A stretch of DNA of 41,571 nucleotides from a bacterium (lineage in GTDB: Bacteria; Babelota; Babeliae; Babelales; JABDEC01), in assembly GCA_947481115.1 (NCBI GenBank), contig CANKEI010000001.1, positions 1 through 41,571 of the forward strand. Direction: 5' to 3'. Below are positions 7,182 to 15,848 of the stretch, piece by piece; position 1 is the first letter of the stretch, and each line of letters begins with the position of its first letter. The notes under the pieces were generated by a model. The model saw only the letters and a list, made by a program, of their open reading frames with translations, had not been told where the DNA came from and made no database searches. The translations under genes were made by a program, and so were the position numbers.

Positions 7182-8354
7182 TTAAAGCATAATTTTATGC
7201 GTCTGGTAATCTTGCAAGATAGTTTTAATGGCCGATTGTGTTTGGGTTGGGCACGTAAAAATTAGCTGACAGTTTAAATCTTGCAAAGCTTGCACCAAGA
7301 TTCTGAGCCAGCGTTCGTCTAGGTCAGTCATAAAATCGTCTAATAATAATAAAAACAGCCCAGAGTTATTGCTGTTAGTGCTTAGAGAACTAGATATTTG
7401 ATCAAGATTAGTAGAATTGCTTTTAGTTAAAATTAAATATTGGGCTAATTTTAAGAGCGTTAAAATTAATTTTTGTTGGCCACGCGAAGCGAATATACGT
7501 GACTTCAAGCTGCAAAAATTGATTATGAAGTCATCTAAATGGGCTCCAAAGAGTGTGCGACGTAAGCGTAATTCCTGGGCAAACAGTTGTTCTAAGGATT
7601 GGTTTAAAATTTTGGGTTGATAAACTAGCTCAATTGATAAATTTGTCTCAGAAAAATATTTAATTAATAATAAATTAACTTGCAGTTGTAATTGCTCCAG
7701 GGCTTGCGCGCGTAGGGCTTGAATTTGCGCACTCTTAAGTTCTAGCTGTTCAGTCCAGAGCTGGTATTCATGCTTACTGTGCTCTAAATTAAAATTATTG
7801 CTAGAGCTTTTAAAGTTAAGATTATTAATTAAACTGTTGCGATTAGCGAGAATTTTTTTATATTCAGCTGATAATTTTAAATATTCAGGCGTATATAAAG
7901 CGATATACTGATCCAAAAAAGTACGCCTAATTAATGGTTGCCCTTTAATCAAGCCCAGATCATCTTCTACAAAAGAAATCGCTCGATATGTGCTTAGCAG
8001 TTCGCTATAGTTTTTAATTTCAGTTTGATCGATTTTAAGCACCCGCTTTTGCGGTGTAAAACCCACTTGTAATTGGTGCTTAGTTGGTTGTTGTAGTAAA
8101 TAAAGCTCAGGTACGCTAGTTGTGGGATGGGCAAAGCTAGCTTTAATAAAAAATCCATGTTGCGTCAGCTGAATTAATTCACGCGTATAATAAGTTCTAA
8201 ACGAGCGTAAGTAGCACAGATAGTGTAAAGCTTCTAAAATCGAAGTTTTGCCACTACCGTTAGCGCCTTCAATTAAATTAATCCCGGGTGCGAAATTTAA
8301 TTGAATTTCACCAAAGCAGCGCAAGTTGCCAATTTGAAGTTTCGAAAGCCACAT
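7182..8354 (-). CDS. recF: DNA replication and repair protein RecF
   Basis: RecF is an SMC-like ATPase that binds single/double-strand DNA junctions and, with RecO and RecR, loads RecA at gaps. The protein is 390 aa (family about 360-370). The N-terminus (KLQIGNLRCFGEIQLNF) leads into Walker A GANGSGKTS at 30-38. An SRGQQK motif of the ABC/RecF signature type is at 290-295, and Walker B LLLLDD with the D-loop FMTDLDERW begins near 335. The extra length is a Ser/Asn-rich insert just before Walker B. It starts 5 nt after dnaN, so the two are co-transcribed; dnaN-recF adjacency is a classic bacterial arrangement. No dnaA or gyrB is nearby. Confidence 0.96.
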   Translation of the reverse strand: MWLSKLQIGNLRCFGEIQLNFAPGINLIEGANGSGKTSILEALHYLCYLRSFRTYYTRELIQLTQHGFFIKASFAHPTTSVPELYLLQQPTKHQLQVGFTPQKRVLKIDQTEIKNYSELLSTYRAISFVEDDLGLIKGQPLIRRTFLDQYIALYTPEYLKLSAEYKKILANRNSLINNLNFKSSSNNFNLEHSKHEYQLWTEQLELKSAQIQALRAQALEQLQLQVNLLLIKYFSETNLSIELVYQPKILNQSLEQLFAQELRLRRTLFGAHLDDFIINFCSLKSRIFASRGQQKLILTLLKLAQYLILTKSNSTNLDQISSSLSTNSNNSGLFLLLLDDFMTDLDERWLRILVQALQDLNCQLIFTCPTQTQSAIKTILQDYQTHKIML

Positions 8355-8359
8355 AGAAT

Positions 8360-9490
8360 TTATTGTGCTTGAATGCTGTCTGGTGAAACTGGCATCGCAA
8401 GATAAAGGTATTGTAATCGTTCATCGCGCGATTCGAAAATGATCGGCTGCGCAGAACTTTTCAAATAAAATTTAACTTCTGGCTCTGAGAATACTTGCAA
8501 GCCATTAAGAATATAGGGTGCATAAAATCTAATGCCCAGTTTTTGGTCACCATGTTCCGTAAGTTGCAAAACCTCTTGTAGCGAACCCACTTCTTTATTG
8601 TTCATTAAGACATTTAGTTCGCTATCGTGAAAATCAAATTTAGCGGCAATAAACTGCCCAGATAATAAGCAGGCTGATCGTTTCAATGTTTTCATAAAAT
8701 CAGCCCGCTTAATTGCTGATTTTTGAAAGCCTTCTTTAGATAAAATCGGTTTATATTCTGGAAAACTATCAACTAATAATTTACTAAAGAAATTAAAAGA
8801 TTCGCCAGAGAAAACCAACTGTTTATCACAGGTACCCAAAAATATAATCCCATCGTTAGCAGTTTCGACCAATTTTTTCAATTCAAAAATAGCTCTGCGC
8901 GGTAACAACCAGCTGTTATTTTGCGCTAGCTTACAGCTTTCAGAGCTGGCCTGTGCCAAACAGTGTCCATCGGTGGCTGTCATTTTTAAGCCAGAGGGTG
9001 AAATCTCTAAAAGCAGACCATTAAGGGCTGGATTACTGTTATTTTGCGGAATCACAAAAGCTACTTTTTCTAACATATCTAATAATAAACGCGATTCGAG
9101 ATGCATTAAGTTTTCGATGCGCTCTGGGAACGAAGGGAAATCTTGGATTTCGCGTAAATTTAACGACAATCTCGCTGCACAAGCTTGAATCGAAACCATG
9201 TTATTATCGATGGTAAATTTAATTTCACCATCCAGTTCTTTAACTAGATCAAAAATTCGTTTACCAGATAATAGAAACGCACAATCGCCAGCCAGATCGC
9301 TCTGCTCGATGGGGCAACTATATTGCAAACTAATCTCTAGGTCAGTGCTTTTTAAGATTAATTCTTTATGACGAGCTAAAAAGAAGATCGCTGCGGTTGA
9401 CTCTAGGGTAGTGCGTCGATTACAGATGGGCTGCATAGCGGCTAGCACAGTATTTAAACTTTTTTGATCTACGGAAAAGCTGTTCGACAT
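8360..9490 (-). CDS. dnaN: DNA polymerase III beta subunit (sliding clamp)
   Basis: DnaN forms the ring-shaped dimer that tethers polymerase III to DNA. The 376-aa length fits the family (E. coli 366) with three repeated clamp domains. Recognisable segments are the N-terminal LNTVLAAMQPICNRRTTLE, the mid-region NNSNPALNGLLLEISPSGLKM with the following TATDGHCLA, and the C-terminal YLYLAMPV. The order nrdJ-dnaN-recF on one strand suggests a replication-linked operon. An AGGTG lies about 10 nt before the ATG, which is slightly long spacing. Confidence 0.96.
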   Translation of the reverse strand: MSNSFSVDQKSLNTVLAAMQPICNRRTTLESTAAIFFLARHKELILKSTDLEISLQYSCPIEQSDLAGDCAFLLSGKRIFDLVKELDGEIKFTIDNNMVSIQACAARLSLNLREIQDFPSFPERIENLMHLESRLLLDMLEKVAFVIPQNNSNPALNGLLLEISPSGLKMTATDGHCLAQASSESCKLAQNNSWLLPRRAIFELKKLVETANDGIIFLGTCDKQLVFSGESFNFFSKLLVDSFPEYKPILSKEGFQKSAIKRADFMKTLKRSACLLSGQFIAAKFDFHDSELNVLMNNKEVGSLQEVLQLTEHGDQKLGIRFYAPYILNGLQVFSEPEVKFYLKSSAQPIIFESRDERLQYLYLAMPVSPDSIQAQ

Positions 9491-9546
9491 ATTTAAAAAG
9501 CACCTATTTAAAAAAACTAAATTAATTTTGGCATTTAATTATTCTA

Positions 9547-11820
9547 CTAAATTTCGCAGTTAGTGCCAACGCACGCCAATTCACGTTTTAGATCAGTTTC
9601 GTTTTCATGTTCGTACGTAACGATTTTGGAAAAATCAATATGCTGCACGCGTTTTAAGAGCTCATAGTACTGCGCTTCGGCAATCTCTTCATACGGAGCT
9701 AGTTCGTAGACATGCTCAAAACGCGGCAAGAAAGATAAACCGCCCACCGTGTCCCAGTTTTTATAGATCCAGTTAGCTACATCTAACCATTCATGATCAC
9801 TAATGGAGACTGTCACTGAGGGATTATGCTCCGTAAAATTTAACTTAGCTAATTTCCAGTGCTCCAATTGATCTAAGGCGGTTAAGTCGTTTTTGAAAAT
9901 GGCATGATCTGGTGCTTTAACCGGAAATTCTAGCACAAAAGTAGTGGCATTTTTAAGTTCCTGTCCAACTTCTGGGTGGTACGGTACCCCTTGATCACGT
10001 AACATTTTAAAGAGCGAATCTGTGGCCGAAATTCGTACGCGTCGAATATAATATGGCGCATATCTCGGGTGCATGCCAGAAGCACAATTAACTAATTGTG
10101 AGAGTGTGCCAGAAGGTTTTACACAAGTAATACAAGTTGATTCAACGGTGTTAAATCTAGCAGCATATTCACGATTTACGCGAATCGACTCGTTTCGCAA
10201 CTGTTGTAAGACTTGCGCATTGCGTACCACAGGGCAATCCCATTGGCCAGTAATAGAAACACCCAATAAGCGCTCTTCTTGACAGTTTTTGGCCCAATCT
10301 TGCGAAAGATAGGGAAAATTGGTTAAAGTTGCTTGATAAGTACCTAAAATAGTTGCGATGCGCGTTTTTCGCATTAAGATATCGACTGTATCTGTTTCGC
10401 GCGCCACTACTTCTGATAGATTACAAAACTGTTTGGAGCGTAAAATAATTTCACCACACGGATTGGTGCCCCACGCGCTATTAAGCTTATTTTTAGCCAA
10501 ACGACGGGTAGGTAAATTTTTATTAGTTGCCCAACGATTAAAGATTCCTCGTTCGCCAGACCCAGAACGAATTAATGACAGCCATTCTTCTAAAAATAAA
10601 CTTACCGAGGGCTTTTCAGTATAAACGGCAGAATTGTTAGCTAGTGAACGTTGCGAGTGGTTACGATAAAATTGCCCTTGTTTAGCATCGCGCATCTCTA
10701 AATCGTCGATATCAGAAAGTGAGATTAGCGCGCTGCGACGTACCCCACCGGCTACAACACATTCGCCGATCTTGCAAATAATATCATGCACATCGAGGGC
10801 CGTGATCTTTTCACCTTGGCGCTTTAAAATTGTATCGCGTGTAAAATTTAGTAAATTTCTCAGAGGTTCGGGCCCAGCACTTTTGCCACCCATAGTTTTT
10901 AGGCGAGCGCCAGCCGGTCGTAATTGCGATAGATCGAAACTTACATCTTGACCATTAAACCAAGTTTTTATGCCAAATGCTAACGCATCGGCCCAGCCCT
11001 CTTTGCTATCTGGTACAATATAAGTTTCTAATAATTCACTAGCTTGAGGTTTAATAGTCGGAAATTGTGAAACATTTTGGCGTTCGACTGAAAAGCCAAC
11101 CCCGGTACCGCACATTAAAATATATAAGATTTCCGCAAAATCCTGAAACTCGCTCGGCGCTATAAACGAACAATTGTAAGCCGCTATATTGGTAGCCCTA
11201 GCTGCGGTGCCGGCAAATTGCAGCAAACGCATTGATGGCATAGCTTCTTGACGCAAAATCGCCTGATGAATTTCGGTATATTCGTCGTTGGTTAACTTAC
11301 TGCCTAAATGCTCTTGCATAAAGCTCATGTAGCGCTTGACCGCTTCAATCCAAGTCTCGCGCCGCGATTCAGTTTCGATCCAACGTGCATAGGTGCGATA
11401 ATACACAAATTCAGCCAGTGAATTTTGAAAATATTGTTTGCTGTCTTGGACTAGTTCGCGCACATGTGTTGGTATATTACCTGATGTTTGACGCGCTTCA
11501 AAACGTTTTTGGCGATACAAAATATAAGCTTTCGCGGTTTTTACAAAACCAGCTAAGATTAATTGCGCTTCGACTATATCTTGCACCTGTTCTACTTCAG
11601 GCATAGTAGTAAAAAGAATAGTTATGTCTTGCTCTGGCGCACTATTTTGAGTTTTTGAATTAGCGATTTCAGTACAAACTTTTTGAGTGACAAAATCTGC
11701 ATCTGTTTCTGTACCCTCACCAGTTGCTTTAAAAGCTCTAAAAAGAGCTTCAAAAATTTTGCGATCATCAAAAGCAGCTACCGTACCATCACGTTTTTTA
11801 ATCGATTTATTTAGCAACAT
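9547..11820 (-). CDS. nrdJ: Adenosylcobalamin-dependent ribonucleotide reductase (class II)
   Basis: The enzyme reduces ribonucleotides to deoxyribonucleotides with a thiyl radical generated from adenosylcobalamin. The 757 residues start with an ATP-cone (about 1-105, beginning KRDGTVAAFDDRKI), an allosteric domain. The catalytic barrel resembles the monomeric Lactobacillus-type reductase. C217 (AAYNCSF), C455 (NPCGEI) and C466 (KQFCNLSE) match the active-site trio, with the same 11-residue spacing between the last two. The C-terminal CVGTNC (C750, C755) is the CX4C pair that is re-reduced by thioredoxin. The gene overlaps the upstream putative vitamin transporter by 10 nt and has AGGA 7 nt before ATG, suggesting translational coupling. 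No class I reductase is in the window. Confidence 0.95.
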   Translation of the reverse strand: MLLNKSIKKRDGTVAAFDDRKIFEALFRAFKATGEGTETDADFVTQKVCTEIANSKTQNSAPEQDITILFTTMPEVEQVQDIVEAQLILAGFVKTAKAYILYRQKRFEARQTSGNIPTHVRELVQDSKQYFQNSLAEFVYYRTYARWIETESRRETWIEAVKRYMSFMQEHLGSKLTNDEYTEIHQAILRQEAMPSMRLLQFAGTAARATNIAAYNCSFIAPSEFQDFAEILYILMCGTGVGFSVERQNVSQFPTIKPQASELLETYIVPDSKEGWADALAFGIKTWFNGQDVSFDLSQLRPAGARLKTMGGKSAGPEPLRNLLNFTRDTILKRQGEKITALDVHDIICKIGECVVAGGVRRSALISLSDIDDLEMRDAKQGQFYRNHSQRSLANNSAVYTEKPSVSLFLEEWLSLIRSGSGERGIFNRWATNKNLPTRRLAKNKLNSAWGTNPCGEIILRSKQFCNLSEVVARETDTVDILMRKTRIATILGTYQATLTNFPYLSQDWAKNCQEERLLGVSITGQWDCPVVRNAQVLQQLRNESIRVNREYAARFNTVESTCITCVKPSGTLSQLVNCASGMHPRYAPYYIRRVRISATDSLFKMLRDQGVPYHPEVGQELKNATTFVLEFPVKAPDHAIFKNDLTALDQLEHWKLAKLNFTEHNPSVTVSISDHEWLDVANWIYKNWDTVGGLSFLPRFEHVYELAPYEEIAEAQYYELLKRVQHIDFSKIVTYEHENETDLKRELACVGTNCEI

Positions 11821-12431
11821 ATTGAGATCCTAGATACTAATTTTGAATAAAATTTATTGCTCAAGAGTAAACCCGAGGCGAAGTCGGGAGTAATTTTACA
11901 GTTGATACGTCCGTGGTGAGTGATTTTTAGCATCGCTAAAAATTGTATCGAACTATAAATTAAACTTGTGCTAGCACAATTACTAACCATATGCACTAAG
12001 CTAAATGGCACTTGCCCAATTAACATAACTAGCCAAGCTTGCTCAAAAAAAAGCGGACCAGTACTAGCCGTAAGTAAATCATAAAAAATGGTCACTAAAA
12101 CTGTGAAAATCAAAGAATTTATAAAGCTATAATTTTTAGTTTTTACCAAAGCGCTGGTTAAGCAACTTACTAAAAAATAACTGATGCTAGTAACTATACT
12201 CCATGTGCCCCAATTATCAGCCAGTAGATCTCCACCAAGAATGGTAGTAGCGCTCCAGAGTCCTAATGCGATTGGCCCAAAAATCTGCGCTAGTAGTAAC
12301 TGTATGCCCCAAATAAGATCGATATTGCCCGGCAAATTTAGCGAATATTTAAATAATAAGCAAAAGCTTGCACTTAACAGCCAAAAACTGATATATTTCA
12401 AAGATTTATTTTTTAAAATATTTTTCAACAT
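11811..12431 (-). CDS. Putative ECF transporter S component (candidate B12 uptake)
   Basis: This 206-aa protein has five or six hydrophobic segments. The FGPIALGLWSATTILGGDLL stretch and the later FYDLLTASTGPLF resemble conserved segments of the small substrate-binding (S) subunits of energy-coupling-factor vitamin importers. Such subunits bind a vitamin and use separate EcfA/A'/T proteins for energy. The gene overlaps nrdJ by 10 nt, so cobalamin is the natural candidate substrate; this is inference from position. No cobalamin-riboswitch motif was seen in the 159 nt upstream. It could instead carry another vitamin or belong to another small membrane family. The start is ATG 12431 with a weak GGA. 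Confidence 0.6.
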   Translation of the reverse strand: MLKNILKNKSLKYISFWLLSASFCLLFKYSLNLPGNIDLIWGIQLLLAQIFGPIALGLWSATTILGGDLLADNWGTWSIVTSISYFLVSCLTSALVKTKNYSFINSLIFTVLVTIFYDLLTASTGPLFFEQAWLVMLIGQVPFSLVHMVSNCASTSLIYSSIQFLAMLKITHHGRINCKITPDFASGLLLSNKFYSKLVSRISICC

Positions 12432-12590
12432 AGCATGTTTTCCAAGTTTAGTTTTTTAAAATTTAATTTCCGACTAAGCTTAATTTTAACTTAGCCAAGT
12501 AAACAGAAAAAAAGGGAAAATTCAATTCGATTTTTTTAGTGTAGCAGTTAAATTTTTCTTTTAAAAGAAGCTCTATAACAAAGGAAAAAA

Positions 12591-13145
12591 ATGGTTTTTG
12601 TCAACCAAAAATTAGTTAAGAATAGTAATTTTTTTACCCATACTGAAACTATTTTAATTTCACCAAAAACAGTTAAAAGACAACTGCACTTTTTGAGTTT
12701 GAGTTTGGCTTTTACAGTTCAACTTTGTGCCATGTCAACTGAAGGCGCAACTCGAACCGAAATCGCAGAAAGTCAACTCGGCACAGTTGCGAGCACATCC
12801 ATAGCAAATTTAGCCAGAATTAGAATACCTGACAGCCTAGAGAGAATTAGAGCGGACGTTAGTGCCGCCATGGCAGAGAGTTTCTATGATGAAGGTGCTA
12901 GTAGTGCAGTACGTGGAGTATCACCTAGTCGTGAAACTAGATTACGTAGAAGTTTTGATGTTCATAAATCAAGAGCTTGTTTAGATCTAGCGGCGTTTGC
13001 AGGAGAGCATGATGCAACAGGTCGTAGCAAAACTGTCGACCGACACCCTGGTAGGCCGCCTAGACACAAAGGCCCCCAAACTAGATGCAGAAATGCTGAT
13101 GGTTCCCCTACTCGAAGAGCACGCGTAGCAGCTATCAGAGTTTAG
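12591..13145 (+). CDS. Arg-rich putative secreted protein (184 aa)
   Basis: The start at 12591 follows AAAGGA by about 5 nt. The hydrophobic stretch LHFLSLSLAFTVQLCA (residues 32-47) looks like a signal or anchor segment after an unusually long N-terminal region. The remainder is hydrophilic and helical, becoming strongly basic at the C-terminus with RHPGRPPRHKG and SPTRRARVAA. Such a tail suggests nucleic-acid or acidic-surface binding. No family is recognised. It is a lone plus-strand gene between minus-strand genes. Confidence 0.5.
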   Translation: MVFVNQKLVKNSNFFTHTETILISPKTVKRQLHFLSLSLAFTVQLCAMSTEGATRTEIAESQLGTVASTSIANLARIRIPDSLERIRADVSAAMAESFYDEGASSAVRGVSPSRETRLRRSFDVHKSRACLDLAAFAGEHDATGRSKTVDRHPGRPPRHKGPQTRCRNADGSPTRRARVAAIRV

Positions 13146-13169
13146 CTAGGAAAGTTTTAAACACGTAAA

Positions 13170-13475
13170 TTAGGGCCTAGGAATTGAGTGATAAGCATTG
13201 TAGAAAGACAGTCTATGTTTGGCAGGATCGATGGGATTACGCGAAACTTGCTCGATTTCACAAAAACCTTCTTTTGAACAAACTAAAGCTTTATCGTCTG
13301 AGCTAGGCACACTAGCTAGCCCAGCAAAACGCTCTAAGGGCTCCGCTGTGCCACAAATATCTCCAGCTGTGCGTTCGCTACAAGCTAAAGCACTATCGCG
13401 CCCTAAGGGGCTGTCTGCTAGTCCTGCCTGCAAGGCATAAGTTACCATCAAGAAAGATAATAACTTTTTATTCAT
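13170..13475 (-). CDS. Small secreted protein (101 aa)
   Basis: The start at 13475 gives MNKKLLSFLMVTYALQAGLA, a signal peptide, with GGAG 8 nt upstream; the longer open frame to 13529 has no such support. The mature region is about 80 residues with four cysteines (ALACSE, DICG, ALVCSK, FCEIE), enough for two disulfides, and a Pro-rich tail. Function is unknown. The region before it (13530-13567) shares TAAGCT, GTTAC and CTCTTGTTTT elements with the promoters of other secreted-protein genes here, although the -35-like element is closer than usual. Confidence 0.65.
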   Translation of the reverse strand: MNKKLLSFLMVTYALQAGLADSPLGRDSALACSERTAGDICGTAEPLERFAGLASVPSSDDKALVCSKEGFCEIEQVSRNPIDPAKHRLSFYNAYHSIPRP

Positions 13476-13534
13476 AAGATCAACTCCGTAACTTAAATTA
13501 TTTTCGGGTATTAAAACACTAACACCCATTAAAA

Positions 13535-13567
13535 CTTAAAGTAACAGATTAGCTTATCTGAAAACAA
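13535..13567 (-). promoter_or_regulatory. Variant of the secreted-gene promoter motif
   Basis: On the minus strand, TAAGCT (13551-13556) is followed by AATCTGTTACTTTAAG, as in the shared motif but shifted by 2 nt. The CTCTTGTTTT block is present at 13560-13569, only 5 bp upstream instead of 18. If active it must use another -35, such as the T-rich stretch further upstream. Confidence 0.35.
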
Positions 13568-13694
13568 GAGTTTTAAAAAATTTTTAAATACTTGCTTTTT
13601 GCATCAAAGTTGTGCAAATCTTATAGTCAAATAGCAAAATTGCACAATAATTAACTAATTTCAGGTTTAAATTAAATTGTCGGGGGGCCTAAAT

Positions 13695-14858
13695 ATGTTT
13701 ATAGCACGAGAAATTACGGGACAATTATTAGCTTTTAGTAAGTTTTTTCCAGTAGTGGCACTTTTGGGACCGCGACAATCGGGCAAAACTACATTAACAC
13801 AGGCTGTTTTTGAACAATATTATTATCTAAATTTAGAAAACTTAGATCAAAGAACCGTAGCTTTATTAGACCCGCGGGGTTTTCTAGAAAAACTGCTAGT
13901 TCATCCAGGAGTAATTATCGATGAGTTTCAGCATGCACCAGAATTATTGTCTTACTTGCAGGTAATCGTTGATCGAGAAAAACGACCGGGTTTTTTTATT
14001 TTAACAGGTTCGCATAATTTTCTGATGAATCAAGCAATTAGCCAATCGTTGGCTGGGCGAGTCGGCATACTAACACTACTCCCATTGTCTAATCAAGAGA
14101 TTTTAACCGCTAAATTACAAGCAGATTTTAGTGAAACTGCGATAGTTAAAGGTTTTTACCCGCGGGCCTTTGCCGAAAATGCTTTGGCGCCACAATATAT
14201 CTATCCCAGCTATATTCAAACATATCTAGAACGTGATGTGCGCGCAATTACTAATGTAACTGATCTTAGCTTGTTTAAAAAATTTCTTGGCCTGTGTGCT
14301 GCGCGCGCCGGACAGTTGCTAAATTTTGCGGCACTAGCAACTGATGCTGGCATTAATATGGCCACAGTGCGCGCTTGGCTTACGATTTTAGAGGCTAGCT
14401 ATATTATATTTCTATTACAGCCCCACCATAGAAATTTTAATAAACGTTTAACTAAGAGTAGTAAATTATATTTCTATGATACCGGGATCGCTTGCGCGCT
14501 CTTAAATATCGAAACCAGTAGTCAATTAGAGCAGCATTATATGCGCGGAGCTTTATTTGAAAATTTAGCAATTGCTGACATTTATAAGCAGTTTTACAAT
14601 CGCGCTAAGAGCCCAGCAATTTATTTTTGGCGCGATAGCCATGGTCACGAAGTAGATTGTTTAATTGAGCAAGGCGCAGAATTGCTGCCGATCGAAATTA
14701 AAGCGGGCATGACGATTCAAGTGAACTTTTTGTCGGGTCTACAATATTGGCAAGAGTTAGCTGGGGTTAAACAGGGCCTGCTAATTTATGGCGGCCGCGA
14801 AGAGCTAAAAATCTCAAATATTGATATTAAAAGTTGGCGTGATTTTAAAATTTTTTAG
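13695..14858 (+). CDS. AAA-family ATPase with C-terminal DUF4143 nuclease-like domain
   Basis: The 387-aa protein from ATG 13695 has a G-rich ribosome binding site 7 nt upstream; the frame extends to a TTG at 13677, which lacks support. Walker A GPRQSGKTT is at 25-33, Walker B VIIDE at 73-77, sensor-like TGSHNF at 104-109, followed by LAGRVG. A winged-helix-like middle and a DUF4143 C-terminus follow, with EVD (319-321) and EIK (334-336), the acidic and lysine residues of the PD-(D/E)XK-like fold. This AAA_14 plus DUF4143 family is common in bacteria and archaea, often as solitary genes, with no settled function. No partner toxin, antitoxin or defence gene lies beside it. Confidence 0.9.
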   Translation: MFIAREITGQLLAFSKFFPVVALLGPRQSGKTTLTQAVFEQYYYLNLENLDQRTVALLDPRGFLEKLLVHPGVIIDEFQHAPELLSYLQVIVDREKRPGFFILTGSHNFLMNQAISQSLAGRVGILTLLPLSNQEILTAKLQADFSETAIVKGFYPRAFAENALAPQYIYPSYIQTYLERDVRAITNVTDLSLFKKFLGLCAARAGQLLNFAALATDAGINMATVRAWLTILEASYIIFLLQPHHRNFNKRLTKSSKLYFYDTGIACALLNIETSSQLEQHYMRGALFENLAIADIYKQFYNRAKSPAIYFWRDSHGHEVDCLIEQGAELLPIEIKAGMTIQVNFLSGLQYWQELAGVKQGLLIYGGREELKISNIDIKSWRDFKIF

Positions 14859-14928
14859 AAAAAACTACTTGAGTAATTTACGGTTTCTACTCGCAATATT
14901 ACTATTATAAAGAGCTCTAACGCTGTAC

Positions 14929-15837
14929 TTAAGACCGTGGATGTCGTTTGTCATAAATCGAGCGTAAATAGTCGACATCGACGTGGGTATAGATCTGTAC
15001 AGTCGAGAGATTCTCGTGTCCCAACAACATTTGTAAAAGTCTTAAATTAGCCCCTTTGCGTAATAAGTGTGTCGCTAAAGAGTGGCGCAATTTATGGGGT
15101 GACAGCTCTGATTGAATGTTAGCTTGTTTAGCTAAATTTTTTAGAATTTGCCAAAAGGCTTGTCGGGTAATCGGTCGAATTTTGGCGCCGTATAATACTG
15201 GGAATAAACAAGCTGAGCTGTTTAAATTACTTTTGCCTGAAAGATTAGCATGGGCAGTTTTTAAATAATTTTGTTCAAGTTCTAGTAAAAACTCTTTCGG
15301 TACTGGCACTAGGCGCTCTTTGCCTCCTTTGCCGGAAACCGTAATAAAGCCCGTATCGAATCTAATATCAGAAATCTTAAGATTAGTTAGTTCGCTGACA
15401 CGCATGCCAGTAACATAAAGTAAACTAATCATGGTACGATTACGTACACCCAGGTCAGTCTTGTCTTGATTGGCACAGGTTAATAACTGTTCGACTTCAA
15501 GTTCAGTTAAAAATTTAGGTAAACGTTTTTCTAGTTTTGGTAAATTTAAGCTTTGGGCTAAATTTAAATGGTCATGTTCACGGGCTAAAAAATTATAAAA
15601 GACTTTTAAAGCTGAAATCTTACGCGACATTGAACGAGCTGAGAGCGCTTTATTTTTACGCAAATAAGTTAAATAAGCTTTTAATTGAACTAAATCTAGG
15701 TTGCTAAAACTCAGCTCACGTTTGCTTAAATAACTTTCGAATTGGCGCAAATCTTGCATGTAAGCGCTCACGGTATTGCGGGCTGAGCGTTTTTCAGTTA
15801 ATAAGTAAATCTCAAATTGCCCAATATACTGCTCCAT
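14929..15837 (-). CDS. xerD: Tyrosine recombinase XerC/XerD-like
   Basis: Xer recombinases resolve chromosome dimers at dif during division. The protein is 302 aa, the usual length. An N-terminal SAM-like core-binding domain spans about 1-90. All catalytic residues are in place: R146 (TGMRVSEL), K170 (SGKGGKERLVP), H248 and R251 (HKLRHSLATHLL), H274 (LGHENLST) and nucleophile Y283 (VQIYTHV). Spacing matches E. coli XerD plus about four residues. XerC versus XerD cannot be settled from the sequence alone. It begins 11 nt after proS and is probably co-transcribed with it. No dif-like site was identified. Confidence 0.93.
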   Translation of the reverse strand: MEQYIGQFEIYLLTEKRSARNTVSAYMQDLRQFESYLSKRELSFSNLDLVQLKAYLTYLRKNKALSARSMSRKISALKVFYNFLAREHDHLNLAQSLNLPKLEKRLPKFLTELEVEQLLTCANQDKTDLGVRNRTMISLLYVTGMRVSELTNLKISDIRFDTGFITVSGKGGKERLVPVPKEFLLELEQNYLKTAHANLSGKSNLNSSACLFPVLYGAKIRPITRQAFWQILKNLAKQANIQSELSPHKLRHSLATHLLRKGANLRLLQMLLGHENLSTVQIYTHVDVDYLRSIYDKRHPRS

Positions 15838-15848
15838 AAACTTGCTCT

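Noticed and set aside
12432..12590. Cobalamin riboswitch before the S component and nrdJ
   Set aside because: No B12-box-like sequence or plausible multi-stem fold was seen in this AT-rich gap.
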